From the NCBI RefSeq assembly GCF_003255815.1, contig NC_037689.1, positions 50,224,933 through 50,288,932 on the forward strand: a stretch of 64,000 nucleotides of DNA. The letters run 5' to 3'. Positions 47,415-58,571 of the stretch are shown here, piece by piece. A program made the translations under genes and the position numbers. Each line of letters opens with the position of its first letter. Within the stretch, counting starts at the first letter, position 1. The DNA is from Theropithecus gelada (Eukaryota > Chordata > Mammalia > Primates > Cercopithecidae). Under the pieces are notes generated by a model. It did not search any database, was not told the DNA's origin, and worked only from the letters and a program-made list of their open reading frames with translations.

Positions 47415-48111
47415 TGTTACCAGCGATTAATCCATATGGGGCTACACCAACTTCAGTTCTTGCCTCCTCAGAAGAAAGAATTTTACTGAGGGGCATAAGG
47501 CAGAAGGAAAGACCAAGGCAAGTTTTAGAGCAGGAGTAAACATTTATTAAAAAGCTTTAGAGCAGGAAGGAAAAGAAATAAAGTACACTTGGAAGAGGGC
47601 CAAGCGGACAACTTGAGAGATGAAGTGTGCAGTTTAATCTTTTGACTTGGAATTTTATACACTGGCATGCTTCCGGGGTCTTGCGTCCTTTCTCCCTTGA
47701 TTCTTCCCTTGGGGAGGGCTGTCTGCATGAGCAGTGGCCTGCTAGCACTTGGGAGAGGCTGCATGAGCAGTGTGTTTACTGGCGTTGTATGCATGCTCAC
47801 TTGAGGTGTTCTTTACTTACCAGTCGAGTGTCTCTAGAAGGTCATATATCAGGTAAATGCCACCATTTTGCCTCTTAATGTGCATGATTGAGGCCACTTG
47901 CCCAACTCCTGAGATCTTATCAGGAGGCAGCTGATCACCAGTTTCAGGTGTTTTCTATCTATTGCCTTTCCCTAGCCCTAGCTGCAACCAATTATTAAAG
48001 TAGTTTAACAACCACCTAACCATCACCTCATGGTCACCTGACATTCATGGTGGGGGTGGGGGGCGCTCCTCTCCTGCCCTGCTCGTGTCTGACTAGCTAC
48101 CTACTATAACA
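47415..48111 (-). mobile_element. ERV 5' LTR, antisense
   Basis: On the minus strand it starts TGTTATAGTAGGTAGC and ends TAATCGCTGGTAACA, 697 bp. It carries a TGTATAAAATTC TATA-like element (complement near 47654-47665) and AATAAATG (complement near 47541-47548), in correct order. The primer-site-like sequence next to it marks it as a 5' LTR of an otherwise lost provirus. Flanks (AGTA / AAAC) do not match, as expected for one end of a broken provirus. Confidence 0.75.
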
Positions 48112-51054
48112 AAACCACTCTGCTTCTGGAAGTTATAGTCAAGGGAACCCAGGACCTGACAAGCCTGCAAAAAGGGAAAGAATTTCTTACCAGTCAGATT
48201 CCTGGGTGTCTTTCTGTGGAATCTGGTCAAGCAGAAGGTAAAAATCACTGTTTATCTTTTTTTTTTTTTTTCCTTTTCAAGTTCAGATTAATGGGAGAAA
48301 TGCATTTGTATGAAAAAGTCCTTACGTTTAGTGATTCTGTTGTAGTTTTATCATGGGGGTTGCAACCCATTTTTAAAATGCCACCTATGTTCACGGTATT
48401 CAAACCTGGCTAGTTACCTCTGGGACTTTCCATAAAGAAGATTTATTGGCTTGAGTCACTTTTAAAATAAATGAATTAGCTATATTTAAAAGAATAAAAG
48501 AAAACTTTTCAGAGAAGTCTCATCTTAAACAGCTATCTCATTGGTACCTATGAAAAGATGCAACAGAAATATAACCTTAAAAACTTCCTTTAAAAAGCAG
48601 AAATCATATTTAAAACAAAATTAACATTTTTTGAACACTCAAACTGCTCTCTTTGGATTTCCTGTGGAATTTGCTAAAAGGCACTTCAGCCTGTGGTTAG
48701 GATTTGGTGCCAAGGACTGGGTTCGATTCCCAACCAGGAAACCAGTCCCTTAGAAATGTAAATCCTTTAACTCAGAAAAAAGAGAAACATTTATAAGAAT
48801 TAGTTTGAATTACTTGTTTTGAGTTTATATTAGTATGACTTTTAACTTTTGGGGTGTACCCATTCATTTGTAATCCTTTCTTTCCCCATGGAAATCTTTT
48901 GATTTCCTGTTTATCTTACCTGCTGCTTGTTTCTTTTAATTTACCATCTATTGGGGCACACAGGTTGTTAGACTATTGTGTGCAGACAGCTAGCTGAGAG
49001 GTTGAGACACCAGAGAATATAGCTGGACAGAGAAGTGGGTTGCTCGCCGTTGTGGCTAGCAAAACTTTCGTTTCTTTAAGCTGTGGCTGAGGGTGGAAGG
49101 GTTGTAGCTTTTTGCTTCCTCTTTGGAAATGTTGGTTAAGACCATAAAGGACTTCATGGTTTTGATTTCATGTGTATTTATTTGTTTTGGCTTTGAGTCA
49201 TTTGAATGTATGCCTTTGATTTAAAACTTTGGCTTATAGTTAGAGTATGATAGCAACTATTTTTCCCACTGATCCCACTTTCTCGTCTGGGGCAGAGAGA
49301 TAGGCCTCTCGCTGAAATTCAGCCAGCTCCTCCCAGGTGTAGGGACTGAAAGGTGATCCTGCTCCCGCCATTCAGGTGAAATGCTGGCTGCTCACAATAT
49401 GGCAAAATGCTTGCTGCTTGTCCTAGATGAAAACCTAATAATAAGATATTTGTAATAACTTTTTTAAAAAGCTCTATAATCAAAAGTCAGCTTAACTGAA
49501 ACTGATGTTCATGCCAAATGTATATCTTTAAGGCTTACTCCATTTCTCAATGTTGGGTTTTGCTTCTCCCCACAGGAACTTCGTAGTTGACTAGATCCCT
49601 TTTTCTCAAACTCCTGCTAACTAGAACTTCATTGACCTTTTGGGAAGTGTAGAAACTCCCCAAACTTGTTCCTCTAAAATTTGTTCTCCCATTCACTTCT
49701 GTCCCTCCTTCCTCTTGCCACTTTTGATATCACACAAGGGGATCTAAAGGAGACATCCAGAAATCATGAGGCCCCTTGAGGAATACAAAAAAAGGTACCA
49801 CTAACTCCCCTTTTATTCGGGGTCATCTGCCTTCCTCACAGAATCCTGAAAGTGGTAGCCAGGTTCCTCTCAGGCCTAAAGCTTTGCTCTCTTTTGCATT
49901 GAATTCCTTGAACTCTTTGGCTTTTAGATGCATACATATATACACATATGTGTTATATGCTGTGTCTACATGTATGTATATGTCTATACATGTGTTTATA
50001 TATTTTCTACATGGCACCAAATTGACTTAAAAATAAACAGTCATAAATAACTAGCCCAAATACTTTTCTAGTTCATGTGACTTTAATAACTCTTTGGTAA
50101 GTAAAGCTAGTTTTAAAATTGTTAGTAAAATAAAATAAAAATGTCTTCAAAATTTAATTTAGACATTTTGGCTTGGGTCTACTGTTCAGACAGATTTATG
50201 ATTTCTCTGCTAAATGTTTTAAGGTCATAAAACTGTTGCTTCTGTGATATTTTTGATACTGCTTGATTTGTCTGTGAGCAAAAGCTGTGATAGCTGGCTG
50301 TTGGGCTCCCCCAAAGCTTTGCAGACATCTTGTTGAGAGTTTATGTCTTTGATTTTGAGCTTCTGAATTCTGTCTGGATAGGTGGCCATAGTGAGGTCTG
50401 GGAACATATGTGTGTCTGTGGCTCCTGGGACAACAGCTGTAAGGCAGAGCCAGGTCCGGTGTGGCCCTGATGTCCCTGGTCTAGCTCTGCCTCCTGGCCA
50501 TTCTGGAAGGGATTGCATCCTTGAGGCATTGTCTTCACAGCTCTGCCCTCTGTCCTGGAATTTGTATCTGAGGTGTAAATTTAGGACCCAGACAGGCCCT
50601 TCCCTTTATAGCTGCTCTTAGTGACATATGAGTACTTGAGACCCAGGATGACAGTGGAGAAGGGGGGACATTAGAGAAAATACCTGTTTCTGGTATCTGG
50701 GAGGCCTTGGTTAAGATGGGATTGACTAATGCAGAGTTAACATAATTTTGCTTTTCTCAAAAGGGGAACAAAACCAATGTAAGTGGCTAGCTTCATTTTC
50801 CATGAACAATCCAAATACAATTGTTAAGAATGATTACATTTGCTAAATCTAAATTGGATAAACATTTAGAAATAGACTTGTCATAGTTTCAAAAGTCTTT
50901 CTAGTAATTTAAAGACTTAAAGTCAAATTTTGTTAAGTAATCATGAAATGTCTGAGTCATTTGTAGGAAAAATAAAATACAAAAATATTAACTGCTAAAC
51001 ATATGTTCAAGTTTATTTACTTTTGGTTTCTTAAAATTTATGATAAAGGGAAGG
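48112..51054. other. Unassigned region, possibly including decayed ERV interior
   Basis: About 2.9 kb without a recognised repeat. It holds a tRNA-Glu-like pseudogene (48691-48744), a T-run, a TA/TG-rich patch (49931-50010) and a GC-richer part at 50270-50620. Minus-strand frames at 49240-49371 (43 codons) and 50225-50538 (two overlapping frames) are open but carry no domain I can name; some ERV gag-like origin is possible but not shown. Confidence 0.4.
48691..48744 (+). pseudogene. tRNA-Glu-like retropseudogene with 3' CCA
   Basis: CTGTGGTTAGGATTTGGTGC (48691-48710) matches the D-arm half of tRNA-Glu with one gap and two changes. GGGTTCGATTCCC (48719-48731) is identical to the T-arm, followed by an acceptor-like CAGGAAA and CCA at 48742-48744. 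The 5' acceptor strand is absent and about 8-9 bases of the anticodon arm are deleted, so it cannot be functional. The CCA, added after transcription in nuclear tRNAs, suggests origin from a mature tRNA by reverse transcription. Confidence 0.7.
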
Positions 51055-51724
51055 GCTTCAAGATGGCTGACTAGAGGCAGCTGGCACTTGCCTCCTCCAC
51101 AATGAAGAACCAAAATAGCAAGTAGATAATCAAACTTCAAATAGATCATCTAAGAGATAAAACTGGAATTCTACAAAGAAGTGTCAGAAAACACTTAAAC
51201 CAAGGAAGGAGAGGGAAGCAGGACCACCTGCTCAGCTGGAATTAGCTGGGAGCCTGAAGAGGCTCCCCAGTAAGAGGAAAGGGTAAGTGAGTGACCCACA
51301 GCAGTCCACATTTCCACCATGATGCTTGCATCCTAGCCACGAAAAAGTCCCTAGACCCCCATAGCCCCATGACTAACATTGGGAGCTGCCTGGAGACTGT
51401 GTGGAAGCATTGCTCCAAAGAGAGGGTTCATAGAGGATGTCACAAACTCCCTGAGTTCTAACAAGGTACAACAAAGGGCAATGTTGAGAACTCAGTCCCT
51501 ACCAGATTGCATCCAGACCAGGGGCCCAACAGCTCCTGCATCTCCACATCTCTGAGCCCCATTGACATTCCCTGCCCACAGCAACTACTGCAGCTGTCTA
51601 CTGCCTCCAGGGCTGAAGCGCAAGTCACTGGCAAAGACCGCACTAGCTCCAGCAGCAAAGCCTCCACACATTTTCACACATCCTGAGGACAAACTTTCCC
51701 ATCCATAGCAGCCACTGCTATGGG

Positions 51725-52354
51725 ATGCCAGAGCTGTGGCCAAAGCACAGGCAAAGTGCATGTTCCCCAGCTGCCTGCATGTGGCAGCTGCCACTGAAAG
51801 CAGCCCCACCCTCCCCAGTAGCAAGGCTACAGTACAGCCACTGTTGCCCTCATCCAAGCATTCTATCTTGGGCCTGGGAATTATCCCACTCCTGCATACC
51901 ACAACCAGTGTCTGCATGCATCACTGGAGGCCTGAGGACATGTCTGCCTGGCCCAGCTCCACCCACCCAACCCCAGGTCCCAAGCCCACTCACCAGGGTC
52001 CTGAGGACCAGCCCACTACAGCCAATTCCAGCACAGACCACTAGGGACTCAGAGGATAATCCCACTATTAGAACTGACCTCACCCATGCCATGCCCATTG
52101 CCCAGGGACCCAAGAGCCCAGCCACCTGTCCACCTCACTGCTGCCACTGCCAGCACCCAAGTAAGTCACCTGGATACCCAGGAATTGGTTCACCTGTACA
52201 TACTAACAGTGGTACCAGCACTTGCCACCCTGGGGCTGAAGATCAGGCATGCTCAGTCCAATGCTGCCACCACTGGGACTTGAGGACAGACCCACCAGAT
52301 GCCCCAGTGCCCAGCAAATCATCATCACAGCTTCCACTAACAACTGTACCATAA
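51725..52354 (+). other. 209-codon open frame inside the L1 5' UTR
   Basis: The longest open frame in the window. It is rich in Pro, Ser, Thr, His and Cys, has no recognisable domain, and lies in repetitive GC-rich 5' UTR sequence, with two further overlapping frames on the plus strand (51736-52044, 52086-52283) and two on the minus strand. That is what low-stop GC-rich DNA produces by chance. L1 5' UTRs of this type are not known to me to encode a sense protein. Confidence 0.2.
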
Positions 52355-52763
52355 GTCACTGAGGAAATCATAGATACCACTGATGCTGTTCACAGCTGAA
52401 GAAATCATATGGAGACTACATTACCACACATACTCAGAATCAAAACCAAAGTGCCCTACCCAACCAACACAATAGATGCATCTTCAAGAAAATGACCTCC
52501 CCTACAGAAGCAAATTCAGAAAATTGAAAGAAGCAACTGTTCCACGAGATGTACAGATATCAGTATAAGGACATAAGAAACATGAAAAAGCAAGAAAATA
52601 CGGCAAATCCAAAGAAACACAATAGTTCTCCAGCAACAGATGCCAATCAAAAAGAAATTTGTGATATCTTGGATAAAGAATTCCAAATAAAATAATAAAG
52701 AAACTCAGTGAAATACAAAGGAATACTTAATACAATAAAATCAGAAAAAAATTCGGAACATGA

Positions 52764-53050
52764 GGCTGGGCGCGGTGGCTCACACCTGTAATCCCAGCAC
52801 TTTGGGAGGCCAAGGCGGGTGGATCACTTGAGGTCAGGAGTTTGAGACCAGCCTGGCCAACATGGTGAAACCCTGTCTCTACTAAAAATACAAAAGTTAG
52901 CTGGGCGTGGTGGCGCGCGTCTGTAGTCCCAGCTATTTAGGAGGCTGAGGCAGGAGAATCGCTTGAACCTGGGAGGCAGAGGTTGCAGTGAGCAGATATA
53001 TGACCACTGCACTCCAGCTTGGGTTAGAGTGTGACTTCATCTCAAAAAAT
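52764..53050 (+). mobile_element. Alu SINE, sense, inserted in the L1
   Basis: Full-length Alu. AAATTCGGAACATGA before it and AAATTCAGAACATGA after its tail are the target-site duplication with one change. It separates the L1 ORF1-leading part from later sequence. Confidence 0.95.
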
Positions 53051-55231
53051 AATTAAAAAATTCAGAACATGAATGAGAAATTACCAAAAGGAAAGATATC
53101 AAAAAACAAACAAAAATTCGGAAACTGAAGAATTTTAAATCTCAGAACATGAACAATGGTCTTTTGAAATAACCTAGTCAGTTAAAAATAAAGAAAAAAA
53201 TAAAAAAGATTTAGAAAAGCCCTCATGACACATGAGACACCATAAATCAGTTCAACATATGCAAATCAATATATACTAATCAACATATGCAAATCAATAA
53301 ATGCGATACAACACATGAAATCTCTGGGATTAATAAAAATACAAAAACATCAACAGAATGAAGGACAAAAACCATATGACTATCTCAGTAGGTGCAGAAA
53401 AAGCATTTAATAAAATTCAACATCCTTTCATGACAAAAACTGTCAACAAACTAAGCATAGAAGGAACATACCTTAACATAATGAAGGCCATGTATGATAA
53501 ACCCATGGCTGTCTTCATACTGATTGGGGAAAAACTGAAAGCCTTTCCTCTAAGAATGGAAACAAGACAAGTATGCCTACTTTCACCACTCTTATTTGAT
53601 ACAGTACTTGAGTTTCTAGCTAGAACAATCAGGCAATGGGAAAAAAGTTATCAAAATTGAAAAATAAGAAGTCAAATGTACCTTTCTGCCAATGACATGA
53701 TCTTATATCTAGAAATACCTAAAGACACCACCAAAAACCTCTTGGATCTCATAAATAAATTCAGTAAAGTTTCAGAATACAAAATTAATATACAAAAATT
53801 AGTGTGTTTCTATACACCAATAATGAACTGCTTGAGAAAGAAATCAAGAAGGCAATTCCATTAACAATAGCTATAAAAAATTGGATATAAATTTAACCAA
53901 GTAGGTAAAAGATCTCTACAAGGAAAACTAAAAAATGCTGATGAAAAGAATTGAAGAGGACACAAACAAATGGAAAGACGTTCCATGCCCATGGATCAGA
54001 ATAATTAATGTCATTAAAATGCCCATACTTCACAAAACAATCTACAGTTTCAATGCAATCCCTGTAAAAATACCAATGCCATTTTTCACAAAATTAGAAA
54101 AAAGCAATCTTAACACTTGTATGGAATAAAAAATGAGCCCAAATAGTCAATGCAATCCTGAGCAACACTAACAAGGCTGGAGGCATCATACTGGCTGACT
54201 TCAAAGTATATTATAAGGCTATAGTAACCAAAAAAGCATGGTATTGTTGTAAAAACAGACATATAGGCAAATGAAAGAGAGTAAAGAACCTAGAAATAAA
54301 TTCACATATTTACAGTCAACTGATTTCAACAAAGGGGCCAAAAACATTCAGTGGGAAAAGGACACACTCTTCAACAAATGGTGCTGGGAAAAATGGATAT
54401 CCATATGCATTAAATAAAACTGGACATCTGTCTCTCATCATATACAAAAATCAACTCAAGATGGATTAAAGACTTAAATGTAAGACCTGAAACTGTAAAA
54501 CTATTAGAAGAAAATATACAGAAAACATTTCAGGATATTGAGCTAGGTAAAGATTTTATTGCTACGACCTCAAAAGCACAGACAACAAAATCAAAAGTAG
54601 ATAAATGGGACTATATTAAACTAAAAAGCTTCTGCACAGCAAAAGAAACAACAGGGTGAAGAGACAAACCATTGAATGGGAGAAAATATTTGCAAACCAT
54701 TCATCCAACAAGAGACTAATATCCAGAATATATAAGGAGCTCAAATAACAGGAAAAAAAAATAATGCTATTAAAAGGTGGGTAAAAGACATGAATAGACA
54801 TTTCTCAAAACATACAAATGGCCATCAAGTATATGAGAAAATGCTCCACATCACTGATCATCAGGGAAATGCAAATCAAAACCACAATGAGATATCACCT
54901 CAACCCAATTTGAATGGCTGTTACTAAGAAGACAAAAAATAAGATGCTGGTGAAGATGCAGCAAAAAGGGAACTCTTACAGGCTAAGTTGGAATGTAAAG
55001 TAGTACAGTCATTATGGATAACAGTATGGAGATTTCTCAAAAAAATTAAAAATAGAACTACGATATGATCCAGCAATCCCACTTCTGGGCATTTATCCAA
55101 AGAAAAAGAAATCAGTACATCAAAAAGATACCTGTACACCCATGTTTATTGAAGCACTATTCACAATGGCAAAGATATGGATGGAATCAATCTAAGTGTT
55201 CATCCATGGATGAATAGATAAATAAAATGTT

Positions 55232-55235
<4 letters not shown>

Positions 55236-55274
<39 letters not shown>
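55236..55274. repeat. (CA)n microsatellite in L1
   Basis: About 19 CA units within the ORF2 C-terminal region of the L1. Confidence 0.95.
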
Positions 55275-55281
<7 letters not shown>

Positions 55282-55935
55282 ATACTCTTTGGCCATAAAA
55301 AAGAATGAAATCATGTCATTTGCAGCAACATGGATGGAACTGGAGGTCATCGTGTTAAGTGAAATAAGCCAGACATAAAAAGGCAAGTATCTCATGTTCA
55401 TGCTCATATGTAGCTAGAGAAATTTATTTCATGGTGGTAGAGAATAGAATGATATATACCAGAGGCTGGGAAGGGTTTGGAGGAGAAGGATAAATAGAGG
55501 CTGGTTGGTGAGTGAAAATATACAGTTAGATGGAAGGAATAAGTTCTAATGTTTGAGAGCATAGTAGATTGACTATAGATAACAACAATGTATCTTATAT
55601 TTCAAAATACCTAGAAGAGGACTTGAAATATTCGCAACACATAGAAATGATAAATACTCAGGGTGATGGACATCCTACTACCTCAATTTTATTATACAGT
55701 CTATGCATGTAACAAAGTATCACATGTACCCCATAAATATGTACAATTTGTATCAATAAAAAATGCATGAGAAGACTAAATATATTCAGGTTTTCTAGTA
55801 AATATATCCTTTCCCATAAAAATGGATAAATCGTATTTTCCTAAAAATTATAAAATATGTATTTATAAAATGTTTTGGTACATAAAAATGAAAGTTGCTT
55901 GCTTCACGTGTCTCTGACTGAAAATTAGGGTTACT

Positions 55936-56145
55936 AGAAGTTCCAATTTTAATTAATATATCTAATTGGAACTACTAGACATAAACAATTCTGTTTACAG
56001 CATACACACAAAAATAGAGCTAATTTTTGGTGATGAAAGTTATAAGAAAGACATGAGGATGTGTTTTTTGTCCTTTTGTAATGGGACACAATTGGAAATA
56101 CTGGTTATTTTACCAGGGTTTTTACTGGAACGTTATATTTTCAGA
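55936..56145 (+). repeat. Source copy of a 210-bp duplicated segment
   Basis: Non-repeat sequence (AGAAGTTCCAATTTTAATTA ... GTTATATTTTCAGA) that recurs in the same orientation at 56775-56988. By eye the copies differ at about nine positions plus one 5-base indel. Confidence 0.93.
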
Positions 56146-56196
56146 TGTGACCAGACTGCTTTGTGATATTGAGGTCAACTCTTTGGGAAGCAAAAT

Positions 56197-56216
56197 AAAT
56201 AAATAAATAAATAAAA
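56197..56216. repeat. (AAAT)n microsatellite
   Basis: Four to five AAAT units. Confidence 0.85.
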
Positions 56217-56668
56217 TCCCCTGGAAAAACTGGCCTGATACACAGTTCACCTGGCTGCCTTTATAGGAGGGTAAAGAATGTCTTTTTCTGGAAGGCCCAA
56301 TAACATGAGAATATTTTGGGGACCTCAAAAAGAGAAGTACTCACCCAATTTGTACAAGTATTACAGAATCATTCTGATGGCAATCATTAGCTTGACTCTT
56401 TACCCTCAAGAGACTTTTTAAAAAAGTTTAATCCAAGATTTCTTATGAATAGTTTCAGCTAAGCCAATCTACAAAGAGCCTGTGTGAACAATCACTGTCT
56501 TTGCTGCACTTTATTCAAATAATCAGGTGAAGTATTGACTAGAGCTTATTTTGCAAATCAATTGTTCTTTCTTTGATTTGTCTTTGGTAGAAATGAGGTA
56601 CTGGAGAAAAAAAGTTGTTTTAGAAGAAAAGTACACCCATTATTAGATTATTAGACTTCAACTCATTG

Positions 56669-57223
56669 CTTTTTTTTTTGGTTTTGGGTTTGTTTTGTTT
56701 TGTTTGTTTTGTTTTTTGAGAGGGAGTCTTGCTCTGTCACCCAGGCTGGAATGCAGTGGCACGATCTCGGCTCAGAAGTTCCAATTTTAATTAATATATC
56801 TAATTGGAACTACTAGACATGAAAGAAACAATTCTGTTTACAGTATAAACACAAAAATAGAGCTGATTTTTGGTGATGAAAGTTATAAGAAAGACATGAG
56901 GATGTGTTTTTTGTCCTTTTGTAACAGGACACAATTGGAAATACTGGTTATTTTACCAAGGTTTTGACTGGAACATTATATTTGCAGACTGCAACCTCTG
57001 CCTCCTGGGTTCAAGCGATTCTCTTGCCTCAGCCTCTTGAGTAGCTGGGACTACAGGCGCATGCCACCACGCCCGACTAATTGATTTTTTTCTTTTTTGT
57101 ATTTTTAGTAGAGATAGGGTTTCACCATGTTGGTCAGGCTGACCTCAAACTCCTGACCTCGTGATCTGCCCACCTTGGCCTCCCAAAGTGCTGGGATTAC
57201 AGGTGTGAGCCACCACTCCCGGC
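56669..57223 (-). mobile_element. Alu SINE, antisense, split by a copied segment
   Basis: Left part: T-rich tail, GAGAGGGAGTCTTGCTCTG to GATCTCGGCTCA (ending 56774). Right part: CTGCAACCTCTGCCTCC (from 56989) to CACCACTCCCGGC. In an intact antisense Alu GGCTCA is directly followed by CTGCAACC, so 214 bases are extra. Target-site duplication AACTCATTG / AGCTCATTG at 56660 and 57223. Confidence 0.94.
56775..56988 (+). repeat. Copied 214-bp segment inside the Alu
   Basis: Copy of 55936-56145 placed 839 bases downstream in the same orientation. It carries a 5-base insertion (GAAAG at about 56821-56825) relative to the source. No poly-A and no target-site duplication of the Alu at its edges, so it is not a retrotransposed insert. 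Confidence 0.93.
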
Positions 57224-57839
57224 AGCTCATTGTTCTTGAGATTTTGTTACCTGCAACTTGAACTGGATCTGAATTTCTTATATTTTCCTCCAGTACCTGG
57301 CTATGAGTCTTTAAACTAATGTTTTCCTTTTTTTTTTTCTCCCACACTTCTGACTGGGAATTGCTAAAAATTAAAACTGCATTTTTCCTGAGGCTGAAAC
57401 TAGTCAACTTGGCTTTGAAGAAAAATCCCCATAACAGCTTATATGTGAACCAACTTTGTACACACAAACTGCAAACCAGAAAAATCTGTCAGATTGCCTC
57501 TAATCTTCTCAACTGAATGCCCTCCACACTCTAAAGAAACTAGCTTACAGACTACTCTAGACATTAACCTTTGTTTTTCTTCTGTTTCCATAGAAATGTC
57601 TCTTATTAACGATCTGTTTGCCGGCATCATATATAAAGGCCTAGCTTTGAGAGCCCATCTACACCACCATCTCCTGAAATGAGATACAACATTTTAATTG
57701 GACTGGCCTACTCCCAAAAATGAAAGATTATTTTAATGGGATCTTTTGCCACACAGCTCCTGACACAATTTTTTTTCTCCATAGCCCTGAACTCAACTTT
57801 TAATGTATGAGTCTTCTAGGGAAGTTTCAGCCTGTGTAA
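57224..57839. other. No gene supported
   Basis: Unassigned. Contains a T-rich run at 57330-57340 and ends just before the LTR start at 57840. Short overlapping frames on both strands (57105-57682) have no motif. Confidence 0.45.
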
Positions 57840-57904
57840 TGTTAGAGTGTGTGAGCCCTGAATATCTGAGATGGGTCTCAGTTAATTTAAAAAGTTTATA
57901 TTAA

Positions 57905-58200
57905 GGCCGGGCGCGGTGGCTCAAGCCTGTAATCCCAGCACTTTGGGAGGCCGAGACGGGTGGATCACGAGGTCAGGAGATCGAGACCATCCTGGCTAAC
58001 ACGGTGAAACCCCGTCTGTACTAAAAAAATACAAAAAACTAGCCGGGCGAGGTGGCGGGTGCCTGTAGTCCCAGCTACTCGGGAGGCTGAGGCAGGAGAA
58101 TGGCATAAACCTGGGAGACGGAGCTTGCAGTGAGCTGAGATCCGGCCACTGTACTCCAGCCTGGGTGACAGAGCGAGACTCCGTCTCAAAAAAAAAAAAA
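57905..58200 (+). mobile_element. Young AluY (Old World monkey type), sense
   Basis: Near-consensus, with GGCTCAAGCC and GAGATCCGGCCACTG. Target-site duplication AAAAAGTTTATATT at 57889-57902 and 58201-58214. The minus-strand frames at 57965-58244 are antisense Alu. Confidence 0.96.
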
Positions 58201-58571
58201 AAAAAGTTTATATTGCCATGGTTGAGGACACACACCCATGACACAGCCTCAGGTAGTCCTCATGACATGTGCCCAAGGTGGTTGGGCACAGCTTGGTTTT
58301 ATACATTTTAGGGAGACATGAGACATCAGCATACGTAAGATGAACATTGGTTCAATCCAGAAAGATGGAACAACTTGAAGCAAAGGCTGGACAACTCAAA
58401 GCAGGGGAGGGGGCTTTCCAGGTCATAGGTAGATAAAAGACAAATGGTTGCATTCTTTTGAGTTTCTGATTAGCCTCTCCAAAGGAGATAATCAGATATG
58501 CATTTATGTCAGTGAGCAGAGGGGTGACTTTGAATAGAATGGGGCTCAGGTTTGCCCTAAGCAGTTCCCAG

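Larger units (their letters stand above)
51055..55775 (+). mobile_element. L1 element with 5' UTR, internally deleted, sense
   Basis: The start GGGCTTCAAGATGGCTGACTAGAGGCAGC is the L1P/L1M type 5' end (GGC..AAGATGGCCGACTAGA). The GC-rich 5' UTR runs to about 52480, then ORF1-leading text, an inserted Alu (52764-53050), and from 53240 ORF2 RT and C-terminal text: KHQQNEGQKPY region, ANDMILYLE (53686-53712; the catalytic YADD-equivalent is changed), CPWIRIINVIKMPIL and so on, then a 3' UTR with GTACCCCATAAATATGTACAATTTGTATCAATAAAAA. ORF1 and the endonuclease are missing. A (CA)n lies at 55236-55274. Inactive. Confidence 0.9.

Noticed and set aside
48691..48744. A functional tRNA gene
   Set aside because: The 5' acceptor strand and much of the anticodon arm are missing, and CCA is encoded, so it is a pseudogene at best.
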